64,000 nt of DNA from Polaromonas vacuolata (GTDB lineage Bacteria > Pseudomonadota > Gammaproteobacteria > Burkholderiales > Burkholderiaceae_C), in contig NZ_CP051461.1 of assembly GCF_012584515.1 (NCBI RefSeq), forward strand, positions 2,103,501 to 2,167,500, read 5' to 3'. Below are positions 54,880 through 64,000 of this stretch, piece after piece. How positions within the stretch are numbered: the first letter of the stretch is position 1; every line of letters starts with the position of its first letter. Below the pieces are notes generated by a model, which was not told the DNA's origin, did not search any database, and was given only the letters and a program-made list of their open reading frames with translations. A program made the position numbers and the translations under genes.

Positions 54880-56424
54880 TTAGCTTTGAGCTTGTGTCGT
54901 GGTGGGTGCCATGGCTGGCATAGGCGGCATGGAGGACATCGGTGTCATTGGATTCATGGCCGGCAAACTAGCGCCAGCCTCTATCACCCAAGTGTCTTTT
55001 GTGCCACCACCTTGGGAGGAATTCACCACCAAAGAGCCTTCTTTGAGTGCCACCCGAGTCAGGCCACCCGGCACGATTTGCACGTCTTTACCACTCAGCA
55101 CAAAAGGCCTTAAGTCCAGATGGCGTGGCGCAATACCGCTTTCAACATAAGTTGGACAAGTCGATAAACTCAGCGTTGGTTGAGCGATGTAACCGGACGG
55201 GTTGGCCAGCAGAGCGGCGCGAAACTCCTCAATTTCTGCTGCCGTCGAAGCAGGCCCCACCAACATGCCATAGCCACCTGCTCCATGCACTTCTTTGACG
55301 ACCAAATCTTTCAGGTTGGCCAAGGTGTATTTGAGGTCTTCCGTGTTGCGGCACATAAAAGTGGGCACATTTTTAAGAATGGGTTTTTCGCCGAGATAAA
55401 ACTCAATCATTTTGGGCACATAGGGATAGATGGACTTGTCGTCAGCTATACCCGTGCCTATCGCGTTGCACAAAGCCACATTGCCGCTGCGATAAACGTT
55501 GAGCAGGCCGGCGCAACCTAAAGTGGAACTTGGCCTAAATGCCAGTGGGTCGAGGAAGTCGTCATCGAGCCTGCGGTAAATCACGTCAACACGTTTGGGT
55601 CCGCGCGTTGTGCGCATATATACGAAGTTATCTTTGACGAATAAGTCCTGACCTTCAACTAATTCAACACCCATTTGTTGGGCTAAAAACGCATGTTCAA
55701 AATACGCCGAGTTATACATGCCTGGGGTAAGCACAACCACAGTTGGGTCGGCGGTTGCCGGTGGTGCTGAAGCGCGCAGCGTCTCTAACAACATGTCGGG
55801 ATAGTGGGCTACTGGAGCGACGCTGTTTTCGCTGAATAAATCAGGAAACAGACGCATCATCATTTTGCGGTTTTCCAGCATGTAGCTCACGCCGCTAGGC
55901 ACGCGCAAATTGTCTTCCAGCACATAGTATTCGCCTACGCCGGTGGCGTCTGGTGCGCGAACAATATCGATACCGCTAATTTGCGAGTAGACATTGTTCG
56001 GTACATCAACACCCATCATTTCAGGTCGGAACTGAGCATTTTGGAAAATCTGCTCGGAAGGCACAATACCGGCCTTGAGAATTTCTTGATCGTGGTAGAC
56101 GTCGTGGATAAAACGATTTAATGCTGTGGTGCGCTGTATCAAGCCTTTTTCCATGCTGACCCACTCATGGGATGGAATGATGCGAGGTATCAAGTCGAAC
56201 GGTATTAGTCGCTCTGTACCAGAGCCATCTTCATCTTTTGCGCCATAAACAGCGAAGGTTATGCCGACACGTCGAAAAATCATCTCAGCTTCAGCGCGCT
56301 TGGCCTTCATGGTGTCCTGCGGTTGGCGCAAAAGCCAGCGTTGATAACCTTGGTAGTGCGCTCTAACACTGTCTGCGCTTGCATTCATTTCATCAAACAT
56401 CTGACTCATGTCCTTTTTATCCAA
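54880..56424 (-). CDS. Circularly permuted ATP-grasp protein
   Basis: 514 residues, COG2308 family (DUF404/DUF407). The N-terminal MDKKDMSQMFDEM region is followed by family segments [46 protein letters not shown] and [16 protein letters not shown], the last probably part of the nucleotide site. ATP-grasp enzymes activate a carboxylate and join it to an amine, so peptide-like ligation is predicted; the substrate is unknown. The last ~30 residues form an odd Met/Pro-rich tail ([15 protein letters not shown]). First gene of the three-gene operon, 11 bp before the alpha-E gene. Confidence 0.9.
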   Translation of the reverse strand: MDKKDMSQMFDEMNASADSVRAHYQGYQRWLLRQPQDTMKAKRAEAEMIFRRVGITFAVYGAKDEDGSGTERLIPFDLIPRIIPSHEWVSMEKGLIQRTTALNRFIHDVYHDQEILKAGIVPSEQIFQNAQFRPEMMGVDVPNNVYSQISGIDIVRAPDATGVGEYYVLEDNLRVPSGVSYMLENRKMMMRLFPDLFSENSVAPVAHYPDMLLETLRASAPPATADPTVVVLTPGMYNSAYFEHAFLAQQMGVELVEGQDLFVKDNFVYMRTTRGPKRVDVIYRRLDDDFLDPLAFRPSSTLGCAGLLNVYRSGNVALCNAIGTGIADDKSIYPYVPKMIEFYLGEKPILKNVPTFMCRNTEDLKYTLANLKDLVVKEVHGAGGYGMLVGPASTAAEIEEFRAALLANPSGYIAQPTLSLSTCPTYVESGIAPRHLDLRPFVLSGKDVQIVPGGLTRVALKEGSLVVNSSQGGGTKDTWVIEAGASLPAMNPMTPMSSMPPMPAMAPTTTQAQS

Positions 56425-56608
56425 CGGGGTTGTTTAGGCAGGTTTTCCCTCGACTTTAGCCTGCAATTTGTATGCCAAAGCTTTAAGCCCAACTATTTTT
56501 TTTACTATCGGAAACCTCTGACAAGTCAATGCCAACAAGGCTTACAGCTTAATGACTCTATGGCCTAAACACCTAGGGTTCACCCTCGGTGGTGCGATCA
56601 ACTTCACG

Positions 56609-59281
56609 TCAATCGGATCGTATTAATGGTTTAGCAATCAATTCCTGCATAGGCACTTGATGCTGCCAATAATGCGGCTCTAATTGACGCTGACACAATA
56701 TCTGCAAAGGCTGACTGCTACGCCACAAAGCTGCGCCACACGAGGGTGAGCGAAAAACTTGCATACCGCGATCCTCGTAACGCTGCATCACACTGCTCGC
56801 GGGGTGACCAAAACGGTTGCGATAACCCGTTTGAGCCAGCGCCAACGGCGCCTGAACAGCATCAAGGAAAGCAGCACTAGACGAGGTCTTACTGCCATGG
56901 TGGGGTACTAGCAAAAAGTCAGCCTTGAGTTTGACTTTGAGAGCCGAATCACTGAGTAAGCGACGTTCCTGCGCCACCTCCATATCACCGGTTAACAAAG
57001 CGCTGTTCACACCATTCGAGACGCGCAACACACAACTCATGGCATTTGGTTTAAGGCTTTGCGCGTAATCAATTGGCAGTGGATTGAGAATTTCGAAATC
57101 CACCCCATCCCAGCGCCAGTGCTGACCTGTTTGGCAACGCTTTGCAGGGCGTAAGGCCTGCAGTGTATGGCCATCCTCAATCGAGCTGAGCAAACTAGCC
57201 TGAGGCTGCATCGTCAGAATTGCCGCTGCACCACCAGAATGATCAATGTCGCGGTGGCTAAGCACCAGCATGTCGATGCGTTCACCCAACGCTCTGAGCA
57301 GTGGCACTAAAACCCGATTGCCGGCATCGCTTTCGCGCGAAAAGCGCGGCCCGCTGTCATAAACAAGACTGTGGTGTTGGGTTCGCACCAACAAAGCATT
57401 GCCCTGACCGATGTCAGCACCAAGCACGTCAAACTGCCCAGTATTTGGGCGTACTGGTTGCCATAACAGCACCGGTAGCATTAAAGGCAAACCTAAACCG
57501 CGCCAATGCCAAGGCAGCTTCATGGCCATCAGCAAGCCTCCCATCACACCGGCTACTGCGCACCACAAAGGAGCAGCCGCAACGTTAATACTGGCCCATG
57601 ACCAGCTAGCTAGCCACTGCAAATAAAGCGCTAACGCACTGGCTGCAAGGGCTGCAGCATCCCAGAGCGGTGACCACAGCACACCCAGCATAGCCAAGGG
57701 CGTGAGCACCAATGTCACCCATGGAATCGCCAACGCATTAGCCAGCAAGCCGAGCACCGAAACTTGGTTAAACAGCAACAGTGAGAGCGGCGTAAGCGCC
57801 AGCGTAACCACCCACTGCTCGCGCGCGGCCTTGGCCAGCCCCGCCAAGGTTGACTTAATAAAGCCAACAACACATAAGTATCCACGTCCCCAAATTGATC
57901 TTACGCAGAGGTCTGTAGTTTGCGTATTTGTCTGCCTTGGCCTTACAGCGCCCGATTCGGGATCGCTGGCGAACAACACGCCAACGGCAACAAAAGAAAG
58001 CCAAAACCCAGCTTGCATCAAGGCCCATGGATCAAACATCAACACCAGCGCCATGGCCAACAACCAAACCAAAGGCCATGGCCATTGGCGTGCACTTAAG
58101 CGAAGCAGCATCACAGTAGCCAACATAAGTATGGTGCGCTGAGCCGGCACACCCCAACCCGAAAATAAGGCATACAGGGCAGCCAGCCCCAAGCCGCCGA
58201 ACGCACCCGCAGTGGGTGCCGCCAGCCACAGACAAAGTCGCCAGCCTAGTTGCGCAGAGCGCTTCCACAAAGCGTTGATAAGGCGCGCCGCCAGCCAAGC
58301 GAACATGGTGATGTGTAGACCCGAAATACTCATTAAATGCGCCACGCCGGTAGCCCTAAACACCGCCCAGTCGTGTTGATCTATAGCGCCCTGATCGCCC
58401 ACGACAAGCGCCGCCAACATACCCGCGAGTTGACGATCTGCCACGCGCTCAAAAATAGCCTCCCGCACCGACTGGCGCGCCCGCTCCACCGGATGGGCCC
58501 AACTGTCGCTGATTTTTTGTGGCGCAACGTCACGCAGACCTGCACGCACATAAGCGCTGGCTTGCAAGTTTTGCTCCCATAGCCAGAGTTCATAGTCAAA
58601 GCCGTAAGGGTTGCTCGCGCCGTGAGGAGCTTTTAAGCGCAGCGTCATGCGCCAGCGCTCACCAGCCCTTAGCACTTGGGGTTGTTGTTCCAGCTCGAAC
58701 AGAGTTTCTGGCAATAGAAAGCTAGGGGTGCTAATGGAATTAGAGGAGTTAGATCCAGCTTGCGCAGGCACAGCAAACTGACCTAGACCAAAACCGCTGT
58801 ACCAGCCTACATAAATTTGCGCTGGCAATTGCACTGGCTGACCGGCCAGCAGAGCCGTCTCTGTCTGAAAGCGAAAACGCAGTGCGTCTTCTGACACTTC
58901 AGGCATGGCTTGGACGAGGCCCGTCACCACAATATCCTTGCCCTCCAGCGCTGGATTGAGTGCAGTGCGAAGAAAAATAACGCTACGCAAACCCGTCAGC
59001 CCAAAACTTAGCGCTAAACACACTGCCAGCGACAAAGCCCAAGACAACGCCAACGCTGGCCCAGCCCTAGGGTTGCCCCGCCTTTGCAGCCAGCAAAGCC
59101 ATAGCAACGACAGCGCCGCAAAAACTAGGTTGGCGAGGTAAACGTTGACCTCAAAAAGGCTAGCTTGCCTAAGCTGCAACATCACACCTGCGATCAGACC
59201 GAACAAAGACAAAAAGGTCTTACCCAAATGTGCTGTTGCGCAAAATGCAGAGCATAAAAGTTGATTAAAGAGCAGCCTCAC
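56609..59281 (-). CDS. comEC: ComEC/Rec2 competence DNA channel
   Basis: 890-residue inner-membrane protein that carries single-stranded DNA into the cytoplasm in natural transformation. Two N-terminal membrane helices are followed by a soluble OB-like region (about 90-260), a multi-helix Competence core (about 275-600) with GVAHLMSISGLHITMFAW, and a C-terminal metallo-beta-lactamase-like domain with SHRDIDHSGG and HHGSKTSSS. Both regions look functional. It is oriented like the ATP-grasp operon (184-bp gap) and divergent from the large transglutaminase gene (245 bp). Confidence 0.93.
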   Translation of the reverse strand: MRLLFNQLLCSAFCATAHLGKTFLSLFGLIAGVMLQLRQASLFEVNVYLANLVFAALSLLWLCWLQRRGNPRAGPALALSWALSLAVCLALSFGLTGLRSVIFLRTALNPALEGKDIVVTGLVQAMPEVSEDALRFRFQTETALLAGQPVQLPAQIYVGWYSGFGLGQFAVPAQAGSNSSNSISTPSFLLPETLFELEQQPQVLRAGERWRMTLRLKAPHGASNPYGFDYELWLWEQNLQASAYVRAGLRDVAPQKISDSWAHPVERARQSVREAIFERVADRQLAGMLAALVVGDQGAIDQHDWAVFRATGVAHLMSISGLHITMFAWLAARLINALWKRSAQLGWRLCLWLAAPTAGAFGGLGLAALYALFSGWGVPAQRTILMLATVMLLRLSARQWPWPLVWLLAMALVLMFDPWALMQAGFWLSFVAVGVLFASDPESGAVRPRQTNTQTTDLCVRSIWGRGYLCVVGFIKSTLAGLAKAAREQWVVTLALTPLSLLLFNQVSVLGLLANALAIPWVTLVLTPLAMLGVLWSPLWDAAALAASALALYLQWLASWSWASINVAAAPLWCAVAGVMGGLLMAMKLPWHWRGLGLPLMLPVLLWQPVRPNTGQFDVLGADIGQGNALLVRTQHHSLVYDSGPRFSRESDAGNRVLVPLLRALGERIDMLVLSHRDIDHSGGAAAILTMQPQASLLSSIEDGHTLQALRPAKRCQTGQHWRWDGVDFEILNPLPIDYAQSLKPNAMSCVLRVSNGVNSALLTGDMEVAQERRLLSDSALKVKLKADFLLVPHHGSKTSSSAAFLDAVQAPLALAQTGYRNRFGHPASSVMQRYEDRGMQVFRSPSCGAALWRSSQPLQILCQRQLEPHYWQHQVPMQELIAKPLIRSD

Positions 59282-59526
59282 ACAAGTGTTCCAGCTTGAA
59301 TTAGTGCGACCCGTTTGGGCTTAGCTGGCAGACAATAAATCAAAATTGGCCGAATACAAACTGATGGCCCAGCTCTTGCTACAGTTGTACTAAATAAAAA
59401 ACCCTCAATCCGGCACGCAAGCGATGCGTCAATACAATGTTTTGTTACTTTGTTCAGCGCCCGGCCCACCAAAACCAGCCCCAGCGTTTTCCACGTGCCC
59501 GTTAAACCCTGAAAAGCGAGATTGCC

Positions 59527-62500
59527 TTGTCCATTCACGTTGCCCTTAGCCATATCACCCATTACAAATACGACCGACTCGTCACTTTGGGCCCACAAAT
59601 TGTCAGACTGCGGCCCGCGCCTCACAGCCGTACACAAATACTTTCTTACTCGCTCAAGATTGAGCCGCTAGACCACTTCATCAATTGGCAACAAGATCCC
59701 TTTGCCAACTACCAAGCAAGGCTGGTGTTTGCCAAGCCAACACGCGAATTCAAAGTCACGGTCGACATGGTGGTCGACATGGTGGTGCTCAACCCGTTTG
59801 ACTTTTTCCTAGAGCCTGAGGCTGAAGAGTTCCCCTTCAAGTACCAAAGCGCGATGCAAAAAGAACTCGCGCCCTATTTGGTCACCGAACCCGCAACGCC
59901 GCTGCTGCAAGCATATTTAGACAAAATTGATTTAACGCCTAGGCGAACCAATGATTTTTTAGTCAGCGTCAACCAAGGCCTGCAGCAAGCAATTGCCTAC
60001 TCCATACGCATGGAACCGGGCGTGCAAACACCAGAAGAAACGCTCACATTGGCCTGCGGTTCATGCCGCGATACCGGCTGGCTAATGGTGCAATTGTTTC
60101 GCCACTTAGGCCTAGCCGCGCGCTTTGTCTCGGGCTACCTGATTCAACTCAAAGCCGACGTCAAGTCGCTTGATGGCCCTAGCGGCGCAGAAGCCGACTT
60201 CACCGACCTACATGCTTGGTGCGAAGTATTTTTGCCAGGCGCAGGTTGGGTTGGACTAGACCCCACTTCTGGCCTGATGGCGGGCGAAGGTCACATCCCA
60301 CTGGCTTGCACGCCAGACCCATCAAGCGCAGCGCCTATCGAAGGCGGCGTAGATGAGTCTGAAGTTGAGTTCGCACACCATATGGGTGTGCAGCGTATTT
60401 TTGAATCCCCACGTGTCACCATGCCATACACCGAGGCGCAATGGGCTGATGTGTTAGCCCTTGGCGAGGCAGTCGACCGTGATTTACTCGCCGGTGATGT
60501 ACGCCTAACCATGGGCGGCGAGCCAACCTTTGTCGCCACTAACGACCGCGATGCGGGTGAGTGGAATATCGACGCATTAGGCCCGACCAAACGCGGCTAC
60601 GCAACAGAACTGGTGAAAAAGCTGCGCGCCGAATACGGCCATGGCGGCTTTTTGCATTTTGGTCAAGGCAAGTGGTATCCCGGCGAGCAATTACCGCGCT
60701 GGGCGCTGAGCATTTTTTGGCGCAAAGATGGCGAACCAATTTGGCAAAATCCAGACCTTTTCACGGACGAACGTGACGTCTGCAACTACAGCGCCGAAGA
60801 CGCTTCACGCTTTACTAAGCTGCTGGCCGAAAAGCTCGGCCTCAAGCCCGATTTCATCACGCCGGGCTATGAAGATGCTTGGTATTACCTATGGCGCGAA
60901 CGTCGCTTGCCGATTAATGTCGATCCGTTTGATTCCAAACTCGACGATGCAATGGAACGCGAACGCCTGCGCCGCGTCTACATGCAAGGCCTGGACTCGG
61001 TAGTCGGCTATGTGCTACCCCTCAAGGCCAGAGAAGAAGTGCCAGGCGCTAAAACAGAACGCACAGGACCGGCGTGGACGACAGGGCCTTGGTTTTTCCG
61101 CGATGAGCGCATGTACCTGATGCCGGGTGACTCACCTATGGGTTACCGCTTACCGCTGGACTCAGTGCCTTGGGTCTCCAAAACAGACTTCCCCTACATG
61201 ATCGAGGCCGATCCGTTTTCGCCGCGTGAGGCACTGCCGACAGCGGCGGCGCTCACATCACGTTACGCCGGCAGCTCAGCACAAAGTACCCAACCCTATT
61301 TGAGCAGCCCAGCCAAGGCCATACCACCGCTCTACGAAGCGCGGCGCTTAATGCAAAACCCGACCGATGCGGCTGAGCACGGCACAGCTGGCCTGACACC
61401 AGAGCAGCTACAAAACACTGATCCATTAACCCGCGCGCCTAACGCCTTTGAGTCAGCAGGCTGGTTAAGTCGTACCGCTATTTGTGTCGAAGTACGCGAC
61501 CCAAATCGCGCAAATGGCCCCAAGGCCAAACAAGAAGCCGAAGCCAAACTGGCTGGCAAAAAAGACATGGGCAAAGGCGAGAAAGGCGCGCTTTATGTTT
61601 TCATGCCGCCAATGGAGCGACTCGAAGACTACCTAGATTTGCTCGCCGCAGTCGAAGCCACCGCCGAAAGTTTGGCTATCACTGTAGTCTTAGAAGGCTA
61701 TCCACCGCCGCGTGACCCACGCTTAAAAATGTTGGCCGTCACGCCTGACCCCGGTGTGATTGAAGTCAACATTCACCCGGCCTACAACTGGGGCGAATTA
61801 GTCGAGCACACCGAGTTTCTCTACAAAATAGCCCACGAGACACGCCTGTCAGCCGAAAAATTCATGACCGATGGCCGGCATACCGGTACCGGCGGCGGCA
61901 ACCACTTTGTCATGGGCGGTGCTACGCCTTCAGACAGTCCATTTTTGCGAAAACCAGAAATGCTGGCCAGCCTGATCGCTTATTGGCACAACCACCCGTC
62001 GCTGAGCTATTTGTTCTCGGGTATGTTTATCGGCCCTACCAGTCAAGCGCCTAGAGTCGATGAGGCACGCAACGACCAGCTTTATGAGCTAGAAATAGCG
62101 CTGCGCGAGATCGCTGTAAACCGCGAGAAATATGGCCAGGACATGCCGCCATGGATTGTTGACCGTACGCTGCGCAACATACTGGTTGACGCAACCGGCA
62201 ACACCCATCGCAGCGAGTTCTGCATTGACAAACTTTATTCGCCAGACTCATCCACAGGCCGACTCGGTCTACTCGAATTGCGCGCTTTTGAAATGCCGCC
62301 GCATGCGCGCATGAGCATTGCCCAGCAACTACTGCTGCGCGCATTGGTCGCGCGTTTTTGGAAGAAGCCTTACCAGACCCGGCTGACACGCTGGGGGACC
62401 GAACTGCATGACCGCTTTTTGCTGCCTAGCTTTGTGCGTATGGACTTTGAGGATGTGCTGACCGAACTGCAAGAGGACGGTTATGCATTTGACATGGCCT

Positions 62501-63060
62501 GGTTCGAGCCACACCTAGAGTTCCGTTTCCCCATGATTGGCCAAGTCAAGACCCACGGCATAGAACTGACGCTGCGCACGGCGCTAGAGCCTTGGCATGT
62601 AATGGGTGAGGAAGGCTCGTCTAGCGGCACTGCACGCTATGTGGACTCATCGCTGGAGCGCGTCGAGGTTCATGTCACCGGCTTAAACGACAACCGCTAT
62701 GTGATCACCGTCAACGGCCGCGCATTACCACTGCAAAACACCGGTACTGTTGGGGAACATGTGGCAGGCGTACGCTATAAAGCCTGGAATCCACCCTCCT
62801 CGTTACACCCGTCTATCGGTGTGCACGCGCCGCTGACTTTTGACATCGTCGACACCTGGATGGAACGCTCACTAGGCGGCTGCCAATACCATGTTGCCCA
62901 TCCGGGCGGGCTGAGCTATGCAACGCTGCCAGTGAACTCTTACGAGGCCGAAAGTCGTCGTTTAAGTCGCTTCTTCCAGATGGGTCACACCCCTGGAAAA
63001 ATGAAAGTTGCACCAGCCGCGCCTAGCCGCGAGTTTCCGTTCACACTGGACTTGCGCTAG
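59527..63060 (+). CDS. Transglutaminase-DUF2126 fusion protein
   Basis: 1177 residues. TTG at 59527 is taken as the start because MSIHVALSHITHYKYDR is the usual N-terminus. A transglutaminase-N domain (1-95) is followed by a transglutaminase core with Cys180 ([10 protein letters not shown]), His229 (DLHAWCEVF) and Asp245 (GLDPTSG), and from about 300 a long DUF2126 region with [26 protein letters not shown] and RLGLLELRAFEMPPHARM; the latter resembles a ligase/glutamine-synthetase-like fold in published family analyses. It probably pairs with the ATP-grasp gene 14 bp downstream. Biochemistry unknown. Confidence 0.9.
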   Translation: MSIHVALSHITHYKYDRLVTLGPQIVRLRPAPHSRTQILSYSLKIEPLDHFINWQQDPFANYQARLVFAKPTREFKVTVDMVVDMVVLNPFDFFLEPEAEEFPFKYQSAMQKELAPYLVTEPATPLLQAYLDKIDLTPRRTNDFLVSVNQGLQQAIAYSIRMEPGVQTPEETLTLACGSCRDTGWLMVQLFRHLGLAARFVSGYLIQLKADVKSLDGPSGAEADFTDLHAWCEVFLPGAGWVGLDPTSGLMAGEGHIPLACTPDPSSAAPIEGGVDESEVEFAHHMGVQRIFESPRVTMPYTEAQWADVLALGEAVDRDLLAGDVRLTMGGEPTFVATNDRDAGEWNIDALGPTKRGYATELVKKLRAEYGHGGFLHFGQGKWYPGEQLPRWALSIFWRKDGEPIWQNPDLFTDERDVCNYSAEDASRFTKLLAEKLGLKPDFITPGYEDAWYYLWRERRLPINVDPFDSKLDDAMERERLRRVYMQGLDSVVGYVLPLKAREEVPGAKTERTGPAWTTGPWFFRDERMYLMPGDSPMGYRLPLDSVPWVSKTDFPYMIEADPFSPREALPTAAALTSRYAGSSAQSTQPYLSSPAKAIPPLYEARRLMQNPTDAAEHGTAGLTPEQLQNTDPLTRAPNAFESAGWLSRTAICVEVRDPNRANGPKAKQEAEAKLAGKKDMGKGEKGALYVFMPPMERLEDYLDLLAAVEATAESLAITVVLEGYPPPRDPRLKMLAVTPDPGVIEVNIHPAYNWGELVEHTEFLYKIAHETRLSAEKFMTDGRHTGTGGGNHFVMGGATPSDSPFLRKPEMLASLIAYWHNHPSLSYLFSGMFIGPTSQAPRVDEARNDQLYELEIALREIAVNREKYGQDMPPWIVDRTLRNILVDATGNTHRSEFCIDKLYSPDSSTGRLGLLELRAFEMPPHARMSIAQQLLLRALVARFWKKPYQTRLTRWGTELHDRFLLPSFVRMDFEDVLTELQEDGYAFDMAWFEPHLEFRFPMIGQVKTHGIELTLRTALEPWHVMGEEGSSSGTARYVDSSLERVEVHVTGLNDNRYVITVNGRALPLQNTGTVGEHVAGVRYKAWNPPSSLHPSIGVHAPLTFDIVDTWMERSLGGCQYHVAHPGGLSYATLPVNSYEAESRRLSRFFQMGHTPGKMKVAPAAPSREFPFTLDLR

Positions 63061-63074
63061 GCGATACTGAGTAA

Positions 63075-64000
63075 GTGGAAATACAAAAAAAATTACTCTT
63101 TGATGATGTGCTGGGGGAAGACCCAGCCGAGCTCGCGTCGGAACTGGCCAGACCTGCACAGATCGGCCATTTCGACGAGTTACGCGGCAAGGTGAGACAA
63201 GACTCGCCTCTGCCGGGTGCTCCGCTACAAAACCAGAGCCAGTCGCAAAGTCAGACACAACAGCAGTCGCAGTCGCAGACGCAAACGCAGACGCAGACGC
63301 AGACACAAGCCTCTGCTCCGGCTGAGCCAATCAAAGCGTTTGCACCAATCGCGCCTTTGATGCCGTCAACACAAACGGCTAAAACGCCTGCGCCACTGGC
63401 CAATACCGAACTGACTAAAAACTGGACTGAATTTTTCAACCATTTAGGCACTGACGGCTTTAACGACTTGAGTCGGCGCAACGACAACCTCAAGCGCCAA
63501 ATACGCGACAACGGCGTGACCTACAACGTCTATGCCGATGCCAATGGACCGCAAAGACCTTGGTCGCTGAATTTGTTTCCGTTGATAGTGCCGGCACAAG
63601 AGTGGGCGGTGATTGAAGCTGGCGTAAAGCAGCGCACCCACTTACTCAACAGTGTGATGGCCGATGTTTACGGTCCGCAAACACTACTCGAACGCGGCCT
63701 TTTGCCGGCAGCCTTGGTTCTCGGCAACCCAGGCTATCTGCGCGCCATGCGCGGCAGTAAACCACCGGGCGAGCTGTTTTTACACATCGCAGCCTTTGAT
63801 TTAGCACGCGGACCAGATGGTCGCTGGTGGGTGATCTCGCAACGCACCCAAGCGCCTTCTGGCCTTGGCTATCTGCTGGAGAATCGCTTGAGCGTCTCAA
63901 GTCAGTTTCCCGAGGCTTTTCGGGAAATGCGGGTCCAACGCTTGGCCGACTCCTATAAAACGCTGGTTAGCAATTTGCGTAGACTGAGCCCGAACGGTGC
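63075..64000 (+). CDS. Second circularly permuted ATP-grasp protein (cut by the window edge)
   Basis: Open from a GTG at 63075 to the window end, at least 308 residues. After a variable N-terminus and an Ser/Thr-Gln repeat (residues 54-76) comes the COG2308 core: GVTYNVYADANGPQRPW, LLNSVMADVYGPQTL, LPAALVLGNPGYLRAM and ISQRTQAPSGLGYLLENR. It is paralogous to the 54880-56424 product but belongs to the longer subtype found next to DUF2126-transglutaminases. Start is uncertain because the Shine-Dalgarno match is weak, but an in-frame stop at 63072 limits it. Confidence 0.87.
   Translation, partial: MEIQKKLLFDDVLGEDPAELASELARPAQIGHFDELRGKVRQDSPLPGAPLQNQSQSQSQTQQQSQSQTQTQTQTQTQASAPAEPIKAFAPIAPLMPSTQTAKTPAPLANTELTKNWTEFFNHLGTDGFNDLSRRNDNLKRQIRDNGVTYNVYADANGPQRPWSLNLFPLIVPAQEWAVIEAGVKQRTHLLNSVMADVYGPQTLLERGLLPAALVLGNPGYLRAMRGSKPPGELFLHIAAFDLARGPDGRWWVISQRTQAPSGLGYLLENRLSVSSQFPEAFREMRVQRLADSYKTLVSNLRRLSPNG
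63232..63306 (+). repeat. CAG-rich hexamer microsatellite inside the ATP-grasp gene
   Basis: Imperfect tandem CAGTCG/CAGACG/CAAACG hexamers, about twelve units, encoding a Gln-Ser/Gln-Thr dipeptide run. Hexamer slippage would keep the frame and change only linker length. Confidence 0.85.

Larger units (their letters stand above)
43483..60618 (+). repeat. Large direct repeat, right copy
   Basis: Right copy of the 17.1-kb repeat. All genes in it are open. Its right limit lies at about residue 364 of the 1177-residue transglutaminase gene; beyond it this copy continues normally while the left copy switches to clpS. Its left limit is only where the window's first base maps, inside aceA, so the true repeat probably starts further left. 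Confidence 0.95.

Noticed and set aside
59278..59637. 119-residue minus-strand ORF between comEC and the large transglutaminase gene
   Set aside because: It overlaps the start of the transglutaminase gene on the opposite strand, resembles no family and would leave no promoter for either gene.
59762..59786. Short tandem repeat GTCGACATGGTG in the transglutaminase gene
   Set aside because: It encodes VDMVVDMVV, which fits the normal family sequence at this place, so it is a chance repeat within a conserved strand.

Overview
The window reads as a betaproteobacterial chromosome, order Burkholderiales and probably Comamonadaceae-like. The reasons are gene order and protein resemblance: thrS-infC-rpmI-rplT-pheS-pheT-ihfA-merR-tRNA-Pro(GGG) in one direction, clpS next to icd, and typical isocitrate lyase and class II ribonucleotide reductase sequences. 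By eye the GC content is about one half, low for that family, so genus is left open. No phage, insertion sequence or CRISPR array was seen.

The dominant structural fact is a large repeat. Positions 1-17139 recur at 43483-60618 in the same orientation. The left copy ends abruptly at about 17139/17140 inside a transglutaminase gene and runs straight into the 3' part of clpS; the right copy continues through the intact gene. This is the geometry of a head-to-tail duplication of a 43.5-kb unit (17140-60618), with window position 1 lying inside the previous unit. About 13 indels and no plain substitution were noticed between the copies, all in 10.4-16.5 kb. The single-copy stretch 17.1-23.9 kb (icd, betA, betB, choV) is also full of frameshifts. 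The error block is centred on the junction, so an uncorrected chimeric read or assembly misjoin is the preferred explanation. A real tandem duplication cannot be excluded.

Layout. 1-17139 (copy 1): aceA 5' end; EamA transporter; potFGHI-like polyamine ABC transporter; FNR-type regulator; nrdJ; a transglutaminase/alpha-E/ATP-grasp operon; comEC; truncated large transglutaminase. 17140-19.5 kb: clpS remnant, icd, a small secreted Ala/Lys-rich protein. 19.5-25.9 kb: choX-choW-choV-betB-betA, choline import and oxidation to glycine betaine. 26.3-29.4 kb: a small orphan gene, cho endonuclease with an internal stop, a dienelactone hydrolase and a decayed gene. 29.7-33.4 kb: a 1243-residue GAF/PAS/GGDEF/EAL protein. 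33.7-42 kb: tRNA-Pro and the translation gene cluster. 42.3-60.6 kb: full aceA and copy 2, with all genes intact. 60.6-64 kb: the rest of the large transglutaminase/DUF2126 gene and the start of a second circularly permuted ATP-grasp gene.

The least understood genes are the two transglutaminase/ATP-grasp modules on either side of comEC. Together they encode two circularly permuted ATP-grasp proteins, two transglutaminase-fold proteins and one alpha-E protein, a family set predicted to build or modify a peptide but with no established product.
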